From NCBI RefSeq assembly GCF_015277815.1, contig NZ_CP063813.1, positions 3,348,001-3,412,000 on the forward strand: a stretch of DNA of 64,000 nt, in the 5' to 3' direction. Position 1 is the first letter of the stretch; each line of letters begins with the position of its first letter. Origin of the DNA: Microbacterium atlanticum (GTDB lineage Bacteria > Actinomycetota > Actinomycetes > Actinomycetales > Microbacteriaceae). The notes under the pieces are model-generated. The model saw only the letters and a program-made list of their open reading frames with translations. It ran no database searches and was not told the DNA's origin. Of this stretch, positions 1 through 7,959 are shown piece after piece. The position numbers and the translations under genes are program-made.

Positions 1-114
1 AAGAAGGATCGGCAGTCCATCGGGTAACGATCGGGGGTGCGAATAGCTGTCTCGGGCGCGCTCGTCGAGGTCGGATGGGATAGCGAGCTGGTGGTCGACG
101 AAACGAAGATGCAT
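1..114 (-). CDS. Possible 5' end of an unidentified gene leaving the window
   Basis: An open frame starts at ATG 114 and reads leftward off the window for 38 residues (starts MHLRFVDHQL). GGAG lies about 4 nt upstream of the ATG. I do not recognise the product. It occupies the place where the N-terminal half of HsdM should be, so it belongs to whatever replaced that part. It may also be a chance frame. Confidence 0.25.
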   Translation of the reverse strand, partial: MHLRFVDHQLAIPSDLDERARDSYSHPRSLPDGLPILL

Positions 115-173
115 CGTGCTCCGGGGTGCAGTCGGGTGGATGGTTGAGACACTGACTGAACGTACACATAACG

Positions 174-1070
174 GCCGTCGGCACGGCGGGCTTCCTCGTG
201 GCCGCCGAGGAGCACCTGCGCGCACATCATCCCGAGATCTGGACGGATGCCGCCACCCGAGCCCACTTCAACGGCCCGATGTTCACCGGATACGACTCGG
301 ACGCCGCGATGGCCCGCATTGCGAGCATGAACATGCTGCTGCACGGGGTCGAGAACCCGACGATCGAGCGTGCGGACTCGCTGTCGGAAGGGCACCCGGG
401 GCTCGACGAGTACACGCTCGTGCTCGCCAATCCGCCGTTCGCCGGGTCGCTCGACGACGAGACGGTCTCGAAGGACCTGCAGAAGGTCGTGAAGACACGC
501 AAGACCGAGCTGCTCTTCGTGGTGCTCATGATCCGGATGCTGCGCAATGGCGGCCGCGCCGCGGTCATCGTTCCGGAGGGCGTGCTGTTCGGCTCGTCGA
601 ACGCCCACAAGGCCGTGCGGAAGCTGCTGGTCGACGACCACAAGCTGGACGCCGTCATCAAGCTCCCCTCGGGAACCTTCAAGCCGTACACGGGTGTGTC
701 GACGGCGATCCTGCTGTTCACGAAGACGTCGTCCGGCGGCACCGACAACGTGTGGTTCTACGACGTGCGTGCCGACGGCATGACGCTCGACGACAAGCGC
801 ACGCCGATCGAGGCGAACGACCTCCCCGACGTGCTCGCTCGCTGGCGGAATCGGGATGCCGAGACCAGCCGTGCGCGGACCGACCAGAGCTTCTTCGTGC
901 CGAAGCAGGAGATCGTCGACAACGGCTACGACTTGAGCCTCAACCGCTACAAGGAGATCGAGGTTGAAGAGGTCGAGCACCGGTCGCCCCTGGAGATCCT
1001 CGACGAACTCGACGCGCTCGAGGTCGAGATCCAGGACGGCCTGAAGCGGTTGCGGGAGTTGCTCGCGTGA
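174..1070 (+). pseudogene. hsdM: Type I restriction-modification methyltransferase subunit (HsdM), 5'-truncated
   Basis: HsdM transfers a methyl group from S-adenosylmethionine to adenine in the bipartite site read by HsdS. The recognisable part starts inside SAM-binding motif I: about position 174 the frame reads AVGTAGFLVAAEEHL, whereas intact HsdM has DPxxGTAGF here. A stop lies only about 20 bases upstream (153-155), so the helical N-terminal domain and the first residues of motif I are missing. Catalytic motif IV is present (NPPF, near 430) and the C-terminal region looks normal to the stop. The first usable in-frame start is GTG 198, which could give 290 residues that would not bind SAM properly. 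The stop overlaps the hsdS start as GTGA. Identity is secure. Loss of function is inferred from the missing motif. Confidence 0.85.
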
Positions 1071-1422
1071 GGTGGGAGACCGTCCCCTTTGCCCAGGCCT
1101 TCACCGACGTCACGGCCAAGAGCCCACGAATTAAGCAAAGCGAGTTCGCTACGGCGGGGCGATTCCCCGTCCACGATCAAGGTGAACGAGATATCGCCGG
1201 GTTCTGGGACGATGCATCCGCTGCTACCAGAGTCGACCGCCCGGTCATCCTCTTCGGCGATCAGCCTTCCCCGTCCGTGTGCCCTCCTCGGAGCACACAG
1301 CGGACTTCCTCGGGAAGCTCGACAGCCTCCACAGCACGCGCGATCGGGCACTTGCAGGTTCTGCACAGCTCGACTCCCTCTTCGCGTCCCTCCAGCACCG
1401 CGCCTTCCGCGGCGAACTGTGA
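1067..1422 (+). pseudogene. hsdS: Type I R-M specificity subunit (HsdS) remnant, internally deleted
   Basis: HsdS carries two target-recognition domains and is normally about 400 residues. Here the frame from GTG 1067 gives only the first about 65 residues of TRD1 (RWETVPFAQAF..., ending VILFGD near 1261). The sequence then jumps to the C-terminal end of an HsdS in a different frame, from about 1264: FPVRVPSSEHTADF... finishing FASLQHRAFRGEL and a stop at 1420-1422. That ending is the typical HsdS terminal helix. Roughly 300 codons are therefore lost and the join is out of frame, so no specificity subunit can be made. The gene is coupled to hsdM by a GTGA overlap, as in a normal hsdMS operon. 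Confidence 0.85.
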
Positions 1423-1461
1423 GCCGGGCGGCCGCCCCCGAAGCGACGGCCGCCCACCGTC

Positions 1462-2358
1462 TCAGTAGCCCACAGCGGCGAGCCCGTGCTGGATCTCGGC
1501 GTCGGTGAAGCCCTCGTACGCGAGCTGGTCGTACAGGCCCTCCCTCGAGAACGACGTGAACTCGAGGTAGCTCGCCGCCTTCTCGGCCGCCTCCGCGTTC
1601 CAGTCGGCTCCGGCGTTGTCGGCGCCGAACGTCGCGTCCTCGGTCGAGAATCCCTCGTACTCGAGCTGGTCGATCAGGCCGACGCGCGAGAAGCCCGAGA
1701 AGTCGAGATAGGACTGCGCCTTGCGAATCGCGTTCTGCTGCGCGAGCGTGTACACCGGCGCAGGCGCCTCGGCGGTGACGAAGACCTCGGTGCCGGCATC
1801 CGCCTTGCGCCCCTCGCTCAGGGTCTGCGTGACCACCACCCAGTCCTCGCCGGTTCCCGCCGGCGTGGCCAGCACGAAGCCTGCGGCCTCGAGGGCGGCG
1901 CGCGCCTCGGCCACGGTGGCCCCCACCAGTCCGGGCACCTGGCTGCGGTCATCCACGGGCGCCGGCTTCTCCGCCGGCGCGACGTCTGCCTCCTCGACGA
2001 CCGTCGGTCTGTCGGCGGAGGAGTCGCTCGACGCGCTCCCCCCGTTGACCGCGTTGATGAGGACGCCCATCAGCACGAGCACACCGAGGGCGATGAGCGC
2101 CCACTGCCACCACTTCAGCGAGGGCAGACCGCGCCCGCGATCCGCCGCGACGCCGCCCCCGGCGGCGACCACCCCGGCAACGGGAGACGCCGACTCACCG
2201 GTGCCTCCGGTGGCCGCCGCCCCCGCGTCGGGCACCGCGGTGTGCTCGGTCCACTGCGTACCGTCCCAGTAGCGCCGCACGGTGGCGTCACCCGGATCGG
2301 GATACCATCCCCGCGGCGGCAGCTGCGGTGAGGCGTTGACGTTGATGTTCTCGGACAT
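1462..2358 (-). CDS. DUF2510-PASTA-Ltp domain membrane protein
   Basis: A 298-residue protein. Visible parts in order: a DUF2510 tryptophan motif (GWYPDP, WDGTQW, residues 14-40), a Gly/Ala linker, one transmembrane helix (about 83-104), a PASTA domain (about 140-196), and two copies of the Ltp / host-cell-surface-exposed lipoprotein repeat (about 205-246 and 253-296, both with a YL-F-FSR-GL-QL-YEGF pattern). Topology suggests an extracytoplasmic C-terminal half. PASTA domains bind peptidoglycan fragments; Ltp repeats are known from phage superinfection-exclusion lipoproteins and many actinobacterial surface proteins. I chose ATG 2358 over an upstream in-frame ATG because AGAAGG lies 6 nt before it. 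It sits between the dead hsdS and hsdR on the opposite strand. Biological role unknown. Confidence 0.8.
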   Translation of the reverse strand: MSENINVNASPQLPPRGWYPDPGDATVRRYWDGTQWTEHTAVPDAGAAATGGTGESASPVAGVVAAGGGVAADRGRGLPSLKWWQWALIALGVLVLMGVLINAVNGGSASSDSSADRPTVVEEADVAPAEKPAPVDDRSQVPGLVGATVAEARAALEAAGFVLATPAGTGEDWVVVTQTLSEGRKADAGTEVFVTAEAPAPVYTLAQQNAIRKAQSYLDFSGFSRVGLIDQLEYEGFSTEDATFGADNAGADWNAEAAEKAASYLEFTSFSREGLYDQLAYEGFTDAEIQHGLAAVGY

Positions 2359-2491
2359 GACGAACCTTCTGGTCGTTCGAGGCGCATACCCCCAGGTGTG
2401 CGCCACCGGCCGACGGCCAGTAGATCAGGACACACCGGACCTCCGACATCGCACCGGCTCGCGGCATCCGTTCCCGCTGAAGCCGTCTCGA

Positions 2492-3931
2492 TCAGATCCG
2501 CATGGCGATCTGATCGCGGCGTCGGGTCGGCGACGTGGTGGCCGGCCGCCACCTGACCTCGGCGTCCCACCAGTAGGGCCCCTTCACGTGTGGCACCCCG
2601 TCGAACATCGCCACCTTCCAGCCGCCGGTGTCGATGGTGCGATGGTGGAACCAGCACAGCAGCACCCCGTTGTCGGTGTGCGTCGGCCCACCCCGCGAAT
2701 GCTCCTCGACGTGATGCAGCTCGCACCACTGCGGCGGCACATGGCACCCGGGGATGACGCATCCGCCGTCACGAAGGGTGATCGCACGGCGCTGGTGGTG
2801 GTTGAACACGCGATCCAGCGTCTGCAGCGACACGATCCTGCCGTCCTTGCCCATCACCACCCGCTGCACCGCGCCCGCGCACGCGATGTGCCGCGCCGCG
2901 GCGAGCGAGATCGGCTCGTCGTCGCCGGGAAGATGCGCATACCCGCGGCCGGACTCGAGGTCTTCTGCACGCACCGACACCACCAGCGTCGGCGCTGCTC
3001 CCCCGAGCGTGGGCAGCTGACCGGACGCAGCCGCGACCGACACCAGCACCGCCAGTGCATCGTGCTGCTTCTGCGCGTGGGAGCGCGGGTCGGCCGCCGC
3101 CGCGGACGGCGCGTCGGAGCCCCCACCGTCTTCGGTCTCTGCCTCGGTGAAGCACGGCCCGGACGCTGCCCGCGCGCCGTCGACCCGAGGATTGAGCACG
3201 CTGTCGAACGCCAGTCGAAGCTGCGCGGCGACCTCCGGCAGCAGGCCCCCGCGCACCGGGACCAGCCCGTCACGATCGCGCCGCCCGAGGGTGAAGCCCC
3301 GCCGGCGCAGCGCCCGCGTCTCTGCAGGCTCGGCGCCGTCGGGGTCGAGGAACGCCGCCCACACCTGGGCGAGGGCACGCAGCTCGTCCGCAGTCGCGGG
3401 AGCGCCGGACGCCTCGCCCTCACCCCGCGCCGCCGCTGCCAGCTCTTCATCCGCGGCCAGCAGCTCGCTGCGCCCCACGCCACGACGGAACGCCGCGGCG
3501 ACAGCGACCACCCCGTCCACTCCGACCTGCCCGGCCGCGAGGGCCTGGCGCATCGCGGGAAAGGCGGGCGGCAGAAGCTCGCCGGACGACGGCGCGGTGC
3601 TGCGCTGGACGGCACCCGACGCGACGGCGAGGTCGGCGGCGCTGCGCCCAGACATGCGGGTCGCCCGCTGCACGAGCTCGCCGAGGTTGCGGCAGCCGTA
3701 CCGCGTCGTCGCGCGGTCGGCATGGGCCCGCACCTCATCGCGCTCACGCAACTGCGCCACGGCCTCGACCATGACCGCTTCGATGCCACGCTGCACACGC
3801 CCGGCGGCTGCGAGCGCCGACAGCACCTCGGCGTCATCGCACGCCCGGAGCCCGTCGTCGGCGAACGCCCCAGCGACCACTCCGGCGAGCGCTTCGCCGA
3901 GATCGGCGAGGGCTGCGGCGAAGTTCGTCAT
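2492..3931 (-). CDS. DUF222 / 13E12-repeat protein with HNH endonuclease domain
   Basis: A 479-residue protein with the long helical DUF222 region followed by a C-terminal HNH nuclease motif (about 391-430): paired Cys in CVIPGC, then CELHH, an Asn (DNG) and the closing WFHH. This family is multicopy in actinobacteria and several mycobacterial members are in the LexA regulon; the biochemical role is not settled. Start ATG 3931 has GGGGG directly upstream. A 24-bp palindrome lies about 50 bases upstream (3982-4005). It is intact, unlike the second family member at 61.1-62.6 kb, which is frameshifted. It lies between the hsdS and hsdR remnants on the other strand. Confidence 0.85.
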   Translation of the reverse strand: MTNFAAALADLGEALAGVVAGAFADDGLRACDDAEVLSALAAAGRVQRGIEAVMVEAVAQLRERDEVRAHADRATTRYGCRNLGELVQRATRMSGRSAADLAVASGAVQRSTAPSSGELLPPAFPAMRQALAAGQVGVDGVVAVAAAFRRGVGRSELLAADEELAAAARGEGEASGAPATADELRALAQVWAAFLDPDGAEPAETRALRRRGFTLGRRDRDGLVPVRGGLLPEVAAQLRLAFDSVLNPRVDGARAASGPCFTEAETEDGGGSDAPSAAAADPRSHAQKQHDALAVLVSVAAASGQLPTLGGAAPTLVVSVRAEDLESGRGYAHLPGDDEPISLAAARHIACAGAVQRVVMGKDGRIVSLQTLDRVFNHHQRRAITLRDGGCVIPGCHVPPQWCELHHVEEHSRGGPTHTDNGVLLCWFHHRTIDTGGWKVAMFDGVPHVKGPYWWDAEVRWRPATTSPTRRRDQIAMRI

Positions 3932-3981
3932 ACCCCCATTGTGCCGAGGACCTCCGACATCCAAAGTCCCAGATCAAAGCA

Positions 3982-4005
3982 GAGTTCCCCACCTGTGGAG
4001 AACTC
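3982..4005. promoter_or_regulatory. 24-bp palindrome upstream of DUF222-HNH gene
   Basis: GAGTTC-c-CCAC-CT-GTGG-a-GAACTC: an imperfect palindrome with 10 of 11 pairs matching around a 2-bp centre. It lies 51 bases before ATG 3931 and about 170 bases before the hsdR start in the divergent intergenic region (3932-4172). A candidate operator, with no identified regulator. Confidence 0.4.
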
Positions 4006-4172
4006 AGCTGCGAGCGCTCGTCGCCCACGCTGTGGAGAAGGCTCGACGCATCCGGGGGCAGCACCGCGACGGCCACCCGGCGACACCCCGCCCCCACAGA
4101 TCCGAGCCGTGTCGCCCCGCTTCGCTAGCATGGCGCGAGGGCAGGGGCCGCTCCTGCCGCCGGGAGCCGTTC

Positions 4173-5119
4173 GTGGGGAACTTCGACTTCGTCCGGGATC
4201 GCTGGCCGAAAGTCTGGGAGGCCGCGTCCCGCGCCGAGGCGTACCTGCGCAGCGACCCGCGGGCGTCCGCGACCTACGCGAGACGCGCGGGCGAGATGTT
4301 CACCGAGTGGATCTACGTCGCTGAGAACCTGCGGCGCCCGTACGACGACTCCTTCGCCAACCTCACGGCGCAGCAGCCGAGATCGCTCGGGCGCTGGCGC
4401 ACCAGCGGAGCATCCCCGCGGTCGCGGCCCACGCGGCGCTCCTGGACGCAGTCTCGGACCCGGCATGGTGGGATGACGCCGACGTGCCGTCGCTCGAGCG
4501 CGTCCGCGTGGCGCTGCGCGGCCTGGTGCGCCTCACCGGGCGCGAGGGCCAGGCGATCGTGTACACCGACTTCGAGGACACGCTCGACGGTGTGCGCGAC
4601 GTGGCGCTCGCGCGCGTGGTGCCGGGGCTCGACCGGCGGGCGTTCCGCGAGAGGCTGTTCGGGTTCCTCGACGGGCGGTCCGACGTGGCGCTGCACAAGC
4701 TGCGCACCGGTCGCCCGCTGACCCAGGTCGACCTCGATCAGCTGCAGGAGGCGCTCACGTCGGCCGGCGGGGTCGACGCCGCGCAGCTGCACGCAGAGGC
4801 CGCGGGCGCCGGCGGACTCGGGCGCCTGGTGCGCTCGATCGTCGGCATGGAACGCTCCGCCGTGGAGGAAGCCCTCGCCGACTTCGTCTCGGCGCCCGGA
4901 TTCACCCACCGCCAGCACGCGTTCGTCGATCTCGTCGTGCAGCAGCTCACCCTTGCGGGCTACCTCGACCCGCGACGGCTCTACGAGGACCCCTTCGATG
5001 GCGTCGCCCCCGAGGGACCTGACGCGATCTTCAGCGACGCGCAGGTGACCGACCTGATCGCCCGCATCCGCCGCGTCGACGACAGCGCCGACCCGGTCGC
5101 CGGTTCGGTCAGCGCCTGA
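4173..5119 (+). pseudogene. hsdR: Type I restriction enzyme R subunit (HsdR) remnant, internally deleted
   Basis: HsdR is normally about 1,000-1,150 residues: N-terminal region, endonuclease, two RecA-like motor domains, C-terminal EcoEI-type helical domain. Here GTG 4173 (GGGAG 6 nt upstream) begins the N-terminal segment (NFDFVRDRWPKVWEAASRAE...LRRPYDDSFANL), which stops matching near 4375. From about 4378 a different frame reads AEIARALAHQRSIPAVAAH and continues through the whole C-terminal domain (RRLYEDPFDGV, DLIARIRR) to the stop at 5119. About 67 N-terminal and 247 C-terminal residues remain, joined out of frame. The nuclease and helicase are completely gone. ATG 4484 could start a 211-residue C-terminal fragment, which would be inert. 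Confidence 0.85.
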
Positions 5120-5129
5120 GCCGAACCCG

Positions 5130-6308
5130 TCAGAGCCGCTCGACGATGGTGGCGTTGGCCATGCCGCCGCCTTCGCACATCGTCTGCAGGCCGTAGCGAC
5201 CGCCCGTGGCCTCGAGGTACGCGACGAGCGTCCCGAGCAGCCGTGTGCCCGACGCGCCGACGGCGTGCCCGAGCGCGATGGCGCCGCCCCACGGGTTGAG
5301 CTTCGCAGGGTCCGCCGCGAGCTCGTGCTGCCACGCGAGCGGCACCGACGCGAACGCCTCGTTGACCTCGTACGCGTCGAGGTCGTCGATCGACAGTCCG
5401 CTGCGCTCGAGGATGCGCCGGGTCGCGGGGATCGGGCCGGTGAGCATGAGCATCGGGTCGTCGCCGACGACCGCGAACGCGTGGAACCGGGCGCGCGGTG
5501 TGAGCCCGAGCTCCCGCGCCTTCTCCTCGCTCATGATGAGGACAGCGGATGCCGCGTCCGTGAGGGGCGACGAGCTGCCTGCCGTGATGCGCCAGTCGAG
5601 GTCGGGGAAGCGCGTGGCGAGCTCCTCCGTGCGGAAGGCCGGACCTAGACCCGCGAGTCCGGCCGCCGTCGTGCCGGAGCGCACCGTCTCGTCGAACGCC
5701 ACCGCGTCTTCCCCGCCGGCCAGCACGGGCAGCACCTGCGAATCGAAGGCACCGCGGGACCAGGCATCCGCCGCCCGTCGATGCGATTCTGCGGCGTACG
5801 CGTCGAGCTGCTCTCGCTCGAGGCCCCAGCGCTGGGCGATCAGCTCGGCCGACACGCCCTGGTTGACCAGGCCGTCGGGGTAGCGACGGGCGATCCCGTC
5901 GGGGAGGCTGCCCCCGGTGCGCGACGACCCGAGCGGGACCCGGCTCATCGACTCGACGCCGGCGGCGATCACGACGTCGTAGGCGCCGGCGATCACGCCC
6001 TGCGCGGCGAAGTGCGCGGCCTGCTGACTCGAGCCGCACTGCCGGTCGATGGTCGCCGCGGGCACCGTCTCGTCGAACCCCGCGGCGAGCACCGCCTGCC
6101 GGGCGACGTTCATCGACTGGTCGCCGATCTGGCTCACGCACCCCATCAGCACGTCGTCGATCTGCTCGGAGGCGAGGCCGTTGCGCTCGAGCAGCGAGCG
6201 CAGCACCCCCGCGGCGAGGTCGACCGGGTGCACGGCGCTCAGCGCTCCGCCCGGCTTGCCCCGCCCGGACGGGGTGCGGACGACGTCCACGATGACGGCG
6301 TGTGGCAT
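5130..6308 (-). CDS. Thiolase family acetyl-CoA C-acyltransferase
   Basis: A 392-residue thiolase, the usual length for FadA-type enzymes that cleave 3-ketoacyl-CoA or condense two acetyl-CoA. The nucleophilic Cys is C91 (DRQCGSS). The C-terminal NEAF motif, the GGAIALGHAVGASG loop and the second active-site Cys in CEGGGMAN are present. The normally conserved GHP of the His loop is GHA here. ATG 6308 has a strong AAGGAGGAGG site; an earlier in-frame ATG at 6341 has none. It stands alone, converging on the hsdR remnant. Substrate (beta-oxidation, steroid side chain or ketogenesis) cannot be read from sequence. Confidence 0.88.
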   Translation of the reverse strand: MPHAVIVDVVRTPSGRGKPGGALSAVHPVDLAAGVLRSLLERNGLASEQIDDVLMGCVSQIGDQSMNVARQAVLAAGFDETVPAATIDRQCGSSQQAAHFAAQGVIAGAYDVVIAAGVESMSRVPLGSSRTGGSLPDGIARRYPDGLVNQGVSAELIAQRWGLEREQLDAYAAESHRRAADAWSRGAFDSQVLPVLAGGEDAVAFDETVRSGTTAAGLAGLGPAFRTEELATRFPDLDWRITAGSSSPLTDAASAVLIMSEEKARELGLTPRARFHAFAVVGDDPMLMLTGPIPATRRILERSGLSIDDLDAYEVNEAFASVPLAWQHELAADPAKLNPWGGAIALGHAVGASGTRLLGTLVAYLEATGGRYGLQTMCEGGGMANATIVERL

Positions 6309-6345
6309 GGAATCCTCCTCCTTCGAGCCTATTGCGCCCACCGAG

Positions 6346-6420
6346 CCGGCGCGTCGCGGCTTCGGCTGTCACGACACGCCGCGTCGGCGGGCTGGATGGC
6401 GCCATTCGTGCCACGTGAAG
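6346..6420. repeat. 75-bp direct repeat, copy 1
   Basis: Identical to 7336-7410 at 72 of 75 positions, in the same orientation, exactly 990 bp away. It contains an imperfect hairpin: CGGCGCGTCG (6347-6356) against CGACACGCCG (6372-6381), 9 of 10 pairs, with a TTCG inside the loop. It lies in the divergent promoter region between the thiolase and the lipoprotein gene. Confidence 0.85.
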
Positions 6421-6508
6421 CCACCGGCCCGGGTGAGGGCGACGCGTGCTTGTCGGCTCTCGACAAGGATTGACGCATCCGCGCATGGTTCACGACAGAA
6501 TCGGCGCG

Positions 6509-7315
6509 ATGAACCATCCTGGCCGTCGACGCCACTCGCGCGAGCCGTCGCCGTCGCGACCGCTGTCGGCGGGCACCGCCCTCGCCGTGGGGCTGGTGCT
6601 CCTGCTCTCGGGCTGCGCCACGCAGCCGCTGAGCAGCGGCGACGCACGTGCCCGGGATGCGGCCGAGGACATCGCCGCCGAGATCGGCTCGCACTCCGCC
6701 AACGCACCAGAGATCACGCTGTCGGAGATGGTCGCGTGGTGGGTGCCCGAGACCCCCGTGCCCGTGGAGTCGGGCTCGGCGATGGTGGAGCCGCTGTCGT
6801 GGTCGGGCGAGTCGGCGGGGAGCCAGGCGACCATCGACATCCGCGTCGCCGTCGAGGTGGAAGGGTCGACCTCGACGCAGATCTTCGGGGAGTCGTGGGG
6901 TCCGGGCTCGGCGACGCGGTGCTTCCGCTTAGAATGGGTGCAGTACGAGGAGGCGCGGCGATCCGAGATCACGTGCCCGGTCGCCGCGGCACCCCCTCGC
7001 CCGACCCCCGCTCCGCGGCCGCAGCTCACGTCTGTCGATCGCGACCACGTCGCCGGGATCGTCGCGGCCGCCGGCACGGTGGAGGCCGCCGACCGCGCCC
7101 TCCGCGCCGCCTACCCCCAGGAGTTCATGCGGATCGAAACGACCGCCGCCGGCGGCGGCATCGTCGCTGCGGTCGGCATCCCGGCCGAGCGGGACTGCGT
7201 GCTGGTGTTCCGCGACGCCTCGGGCGAGGTCAGCTTCCCCGAGTTCCGCCGCATCTCTTTGGAACCCGGCGAGGTCGGCTGCTCGACGACGCTCTACACC
7301 CACCCTCCGTTCTGA
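6509..7315 (+). CDS. Predicted lipoprotein, function unknown
   Basis: A 268-residue protein with a basic N-terminus, a hydrophobic stretch and the lipobox LLSGC (Cys36), so a membrane-anchored exported protein. There is a proline-rich linker around residues 165-175 and two Cys in the C-terminal half (ERDCVLVF, EVGCSTT) that may form a disulfide. No domain recognised. ATG 6509 has no ribosome-binding site but CAGAAT lies 7 nt before it, so a leaderless transcript is possible. An upstream in-frame ATG at 6485 is an alternative start. The gene is framed by the two 75-bp direct repeats. Confidence 0.7.
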   Translation: MNHPGRRRHSREPSPSRPLSAGTALAVGLVLLLSGCATQPLSSGDARARDAAEDIAAEIGSHSANAPEITLSEMVAWWVPETPVPVESGSAMVEPLSWSGESAGSQATIDIRVAVEVEGSTSTQIFGESWGPGSATRCFRLEWVQYEEARRSEITCPVAAAPPRPTPAPRPQLTSVDRDHVAGIVAAAGTVEAADRALRAAYPQEFMRIETTAAGGGIVAAVGIPAERDCVLVFRDASGEVSFPEFRRISLEPGEVGCSTTLYTHPPF

Positions 7316-7335
7316 GGCGGTTCCCGCGGCCGGGC

Positions 7336-7410
7336 CCGGCGCGTCGCGGCTTCGGCTGTCACGACACGCCGCGCCGGCGGGCTCGATGGCGCCATTCGTG
7401 CCACCTGAAG
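7336..7410. repeat. 75-bp direct repeat, copy 2
   Basis: Second copy of the repeat at 6346-6420 (3 mismatches). It lies just after the lipoprotein stop, in the convergent gap before the thioesterase, and runs directly into the tandem GAAGACC repeat. It may form a hairpin in RNA from either strand. Confidence 0.85.
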
Positions 7411-7413
7411 CGC

Positions 7414-7502
7414 GGGGGCGCGCGCGAAGACCGGGGGGCGCGCGAAGACCAGGGGCGCGCGCGAAGACCGGGGCGCGCGCGAAGACCAGGGGCGCGCGCG
7501 AA
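7414..7502. repeat. Alternating 18/19-bp GC-rich tandem repeat
   Basis: Five units of the form G(3-6)-CGCGCGCGAAGACC-R. GAAGACC starts at 7426, 7444, 7463 and 7481, with a degenerate fifth unit at about 7500. The unit ends alternate CCG and CCA, so the true period is a 37-bp dimer. It fills the rest of the gap between two convergent genes. Units are too short and have no spacers, so this is not a CRISPR array. Confidence 0.85.
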
Positions 7503-7506
7503 AGCG

Positions 7507-7959
7507 TCAGCCCCGCGCGTCGGGGGTCGCGTACGTGGAGCGCTGCTCGATGACGGCGAGGGTGCAGCGCGAGATGCACACGAGCCTGCCGGCGTCGTCG
7601 ACGATGCGGATCTCCCAGACGTGCGCCCGGCGGCCGACGCTGATCGGCGCCGCCGTGGCCGTCACCCAGCCACCCGAGACCGGACGCAGGTGGTTGGCGT
7701 TGATCTCCATGCCGACGACGTGGAACCGCTCGCGGTCGACCGCGAGATACCCGGCCCACGAGGCGAGCGTCTCGGCGAGAGCGACGGATGCCCCGCCGTG
7801 CAGCACGCCCGCCGGCTGGACGGTGCGGTGGTCCACCGGCATCCGTCCCACCAGCGCGTCCTCCCGGAGCTCGACGATCTCGATGCCCAGGTGCTCGATG
7901 AGCGTCCCCGGCGCCATCGCGGCGAGGTCGATGCCCTCGAGGTCGTGCCACAGGCTCAC
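7507..7959 (-). CDS. PaaI-type hotdog-fold acyl-CoA thioesterase
   Basis: A 150-residue hotdog thioesterase that hydrolyses acyl-CoA or aryl-CoA. The family signature LHGGASVALAETLAS holds the Glu/Gly active-site helix, preceded by QPAGV. GTG 7959 overlaps the prpC stop as GTGA, so it is translationally coupled and is the last gene of the propionate operon. It may relieve accumulation of CoA esters; that role is inferred from position. Confidence 0.85.
   Translation of the reverse strand: MSLWHDLEGIDLAAMAPGTLIEHLGIEIVELREDALVGRMPVDHRTVQPAGVLHGGASVALAETLASWAGYLAVDRERFHVVGMEINANHLRPVSGGWVTATAAPISVGRRAHVWEIRIVDDAGRLVCISRCTLAVIEQRSTYATPDARG

Noticed and set aside
3984..4039. DnaA-box cluster (TGTGGAGAA twice), possible replication origin
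   Set aside because: Both have a mismatch to TTATCCACA at a key position, only two copies occur, and no dnaA/dnaN genes are near.
2282..4324. A 680-codon open frame on the plus strand
   Set aside because: Antisense to the DUF222-HNH gene and running through the hsdR start; only the HNH protein shows motifs and a ribosome-binding site.
7414..7502. CRISPR-like array
   Set aside because: Units are 18-19 bp with no spacers and no cas genes; a simple tandem repeat.
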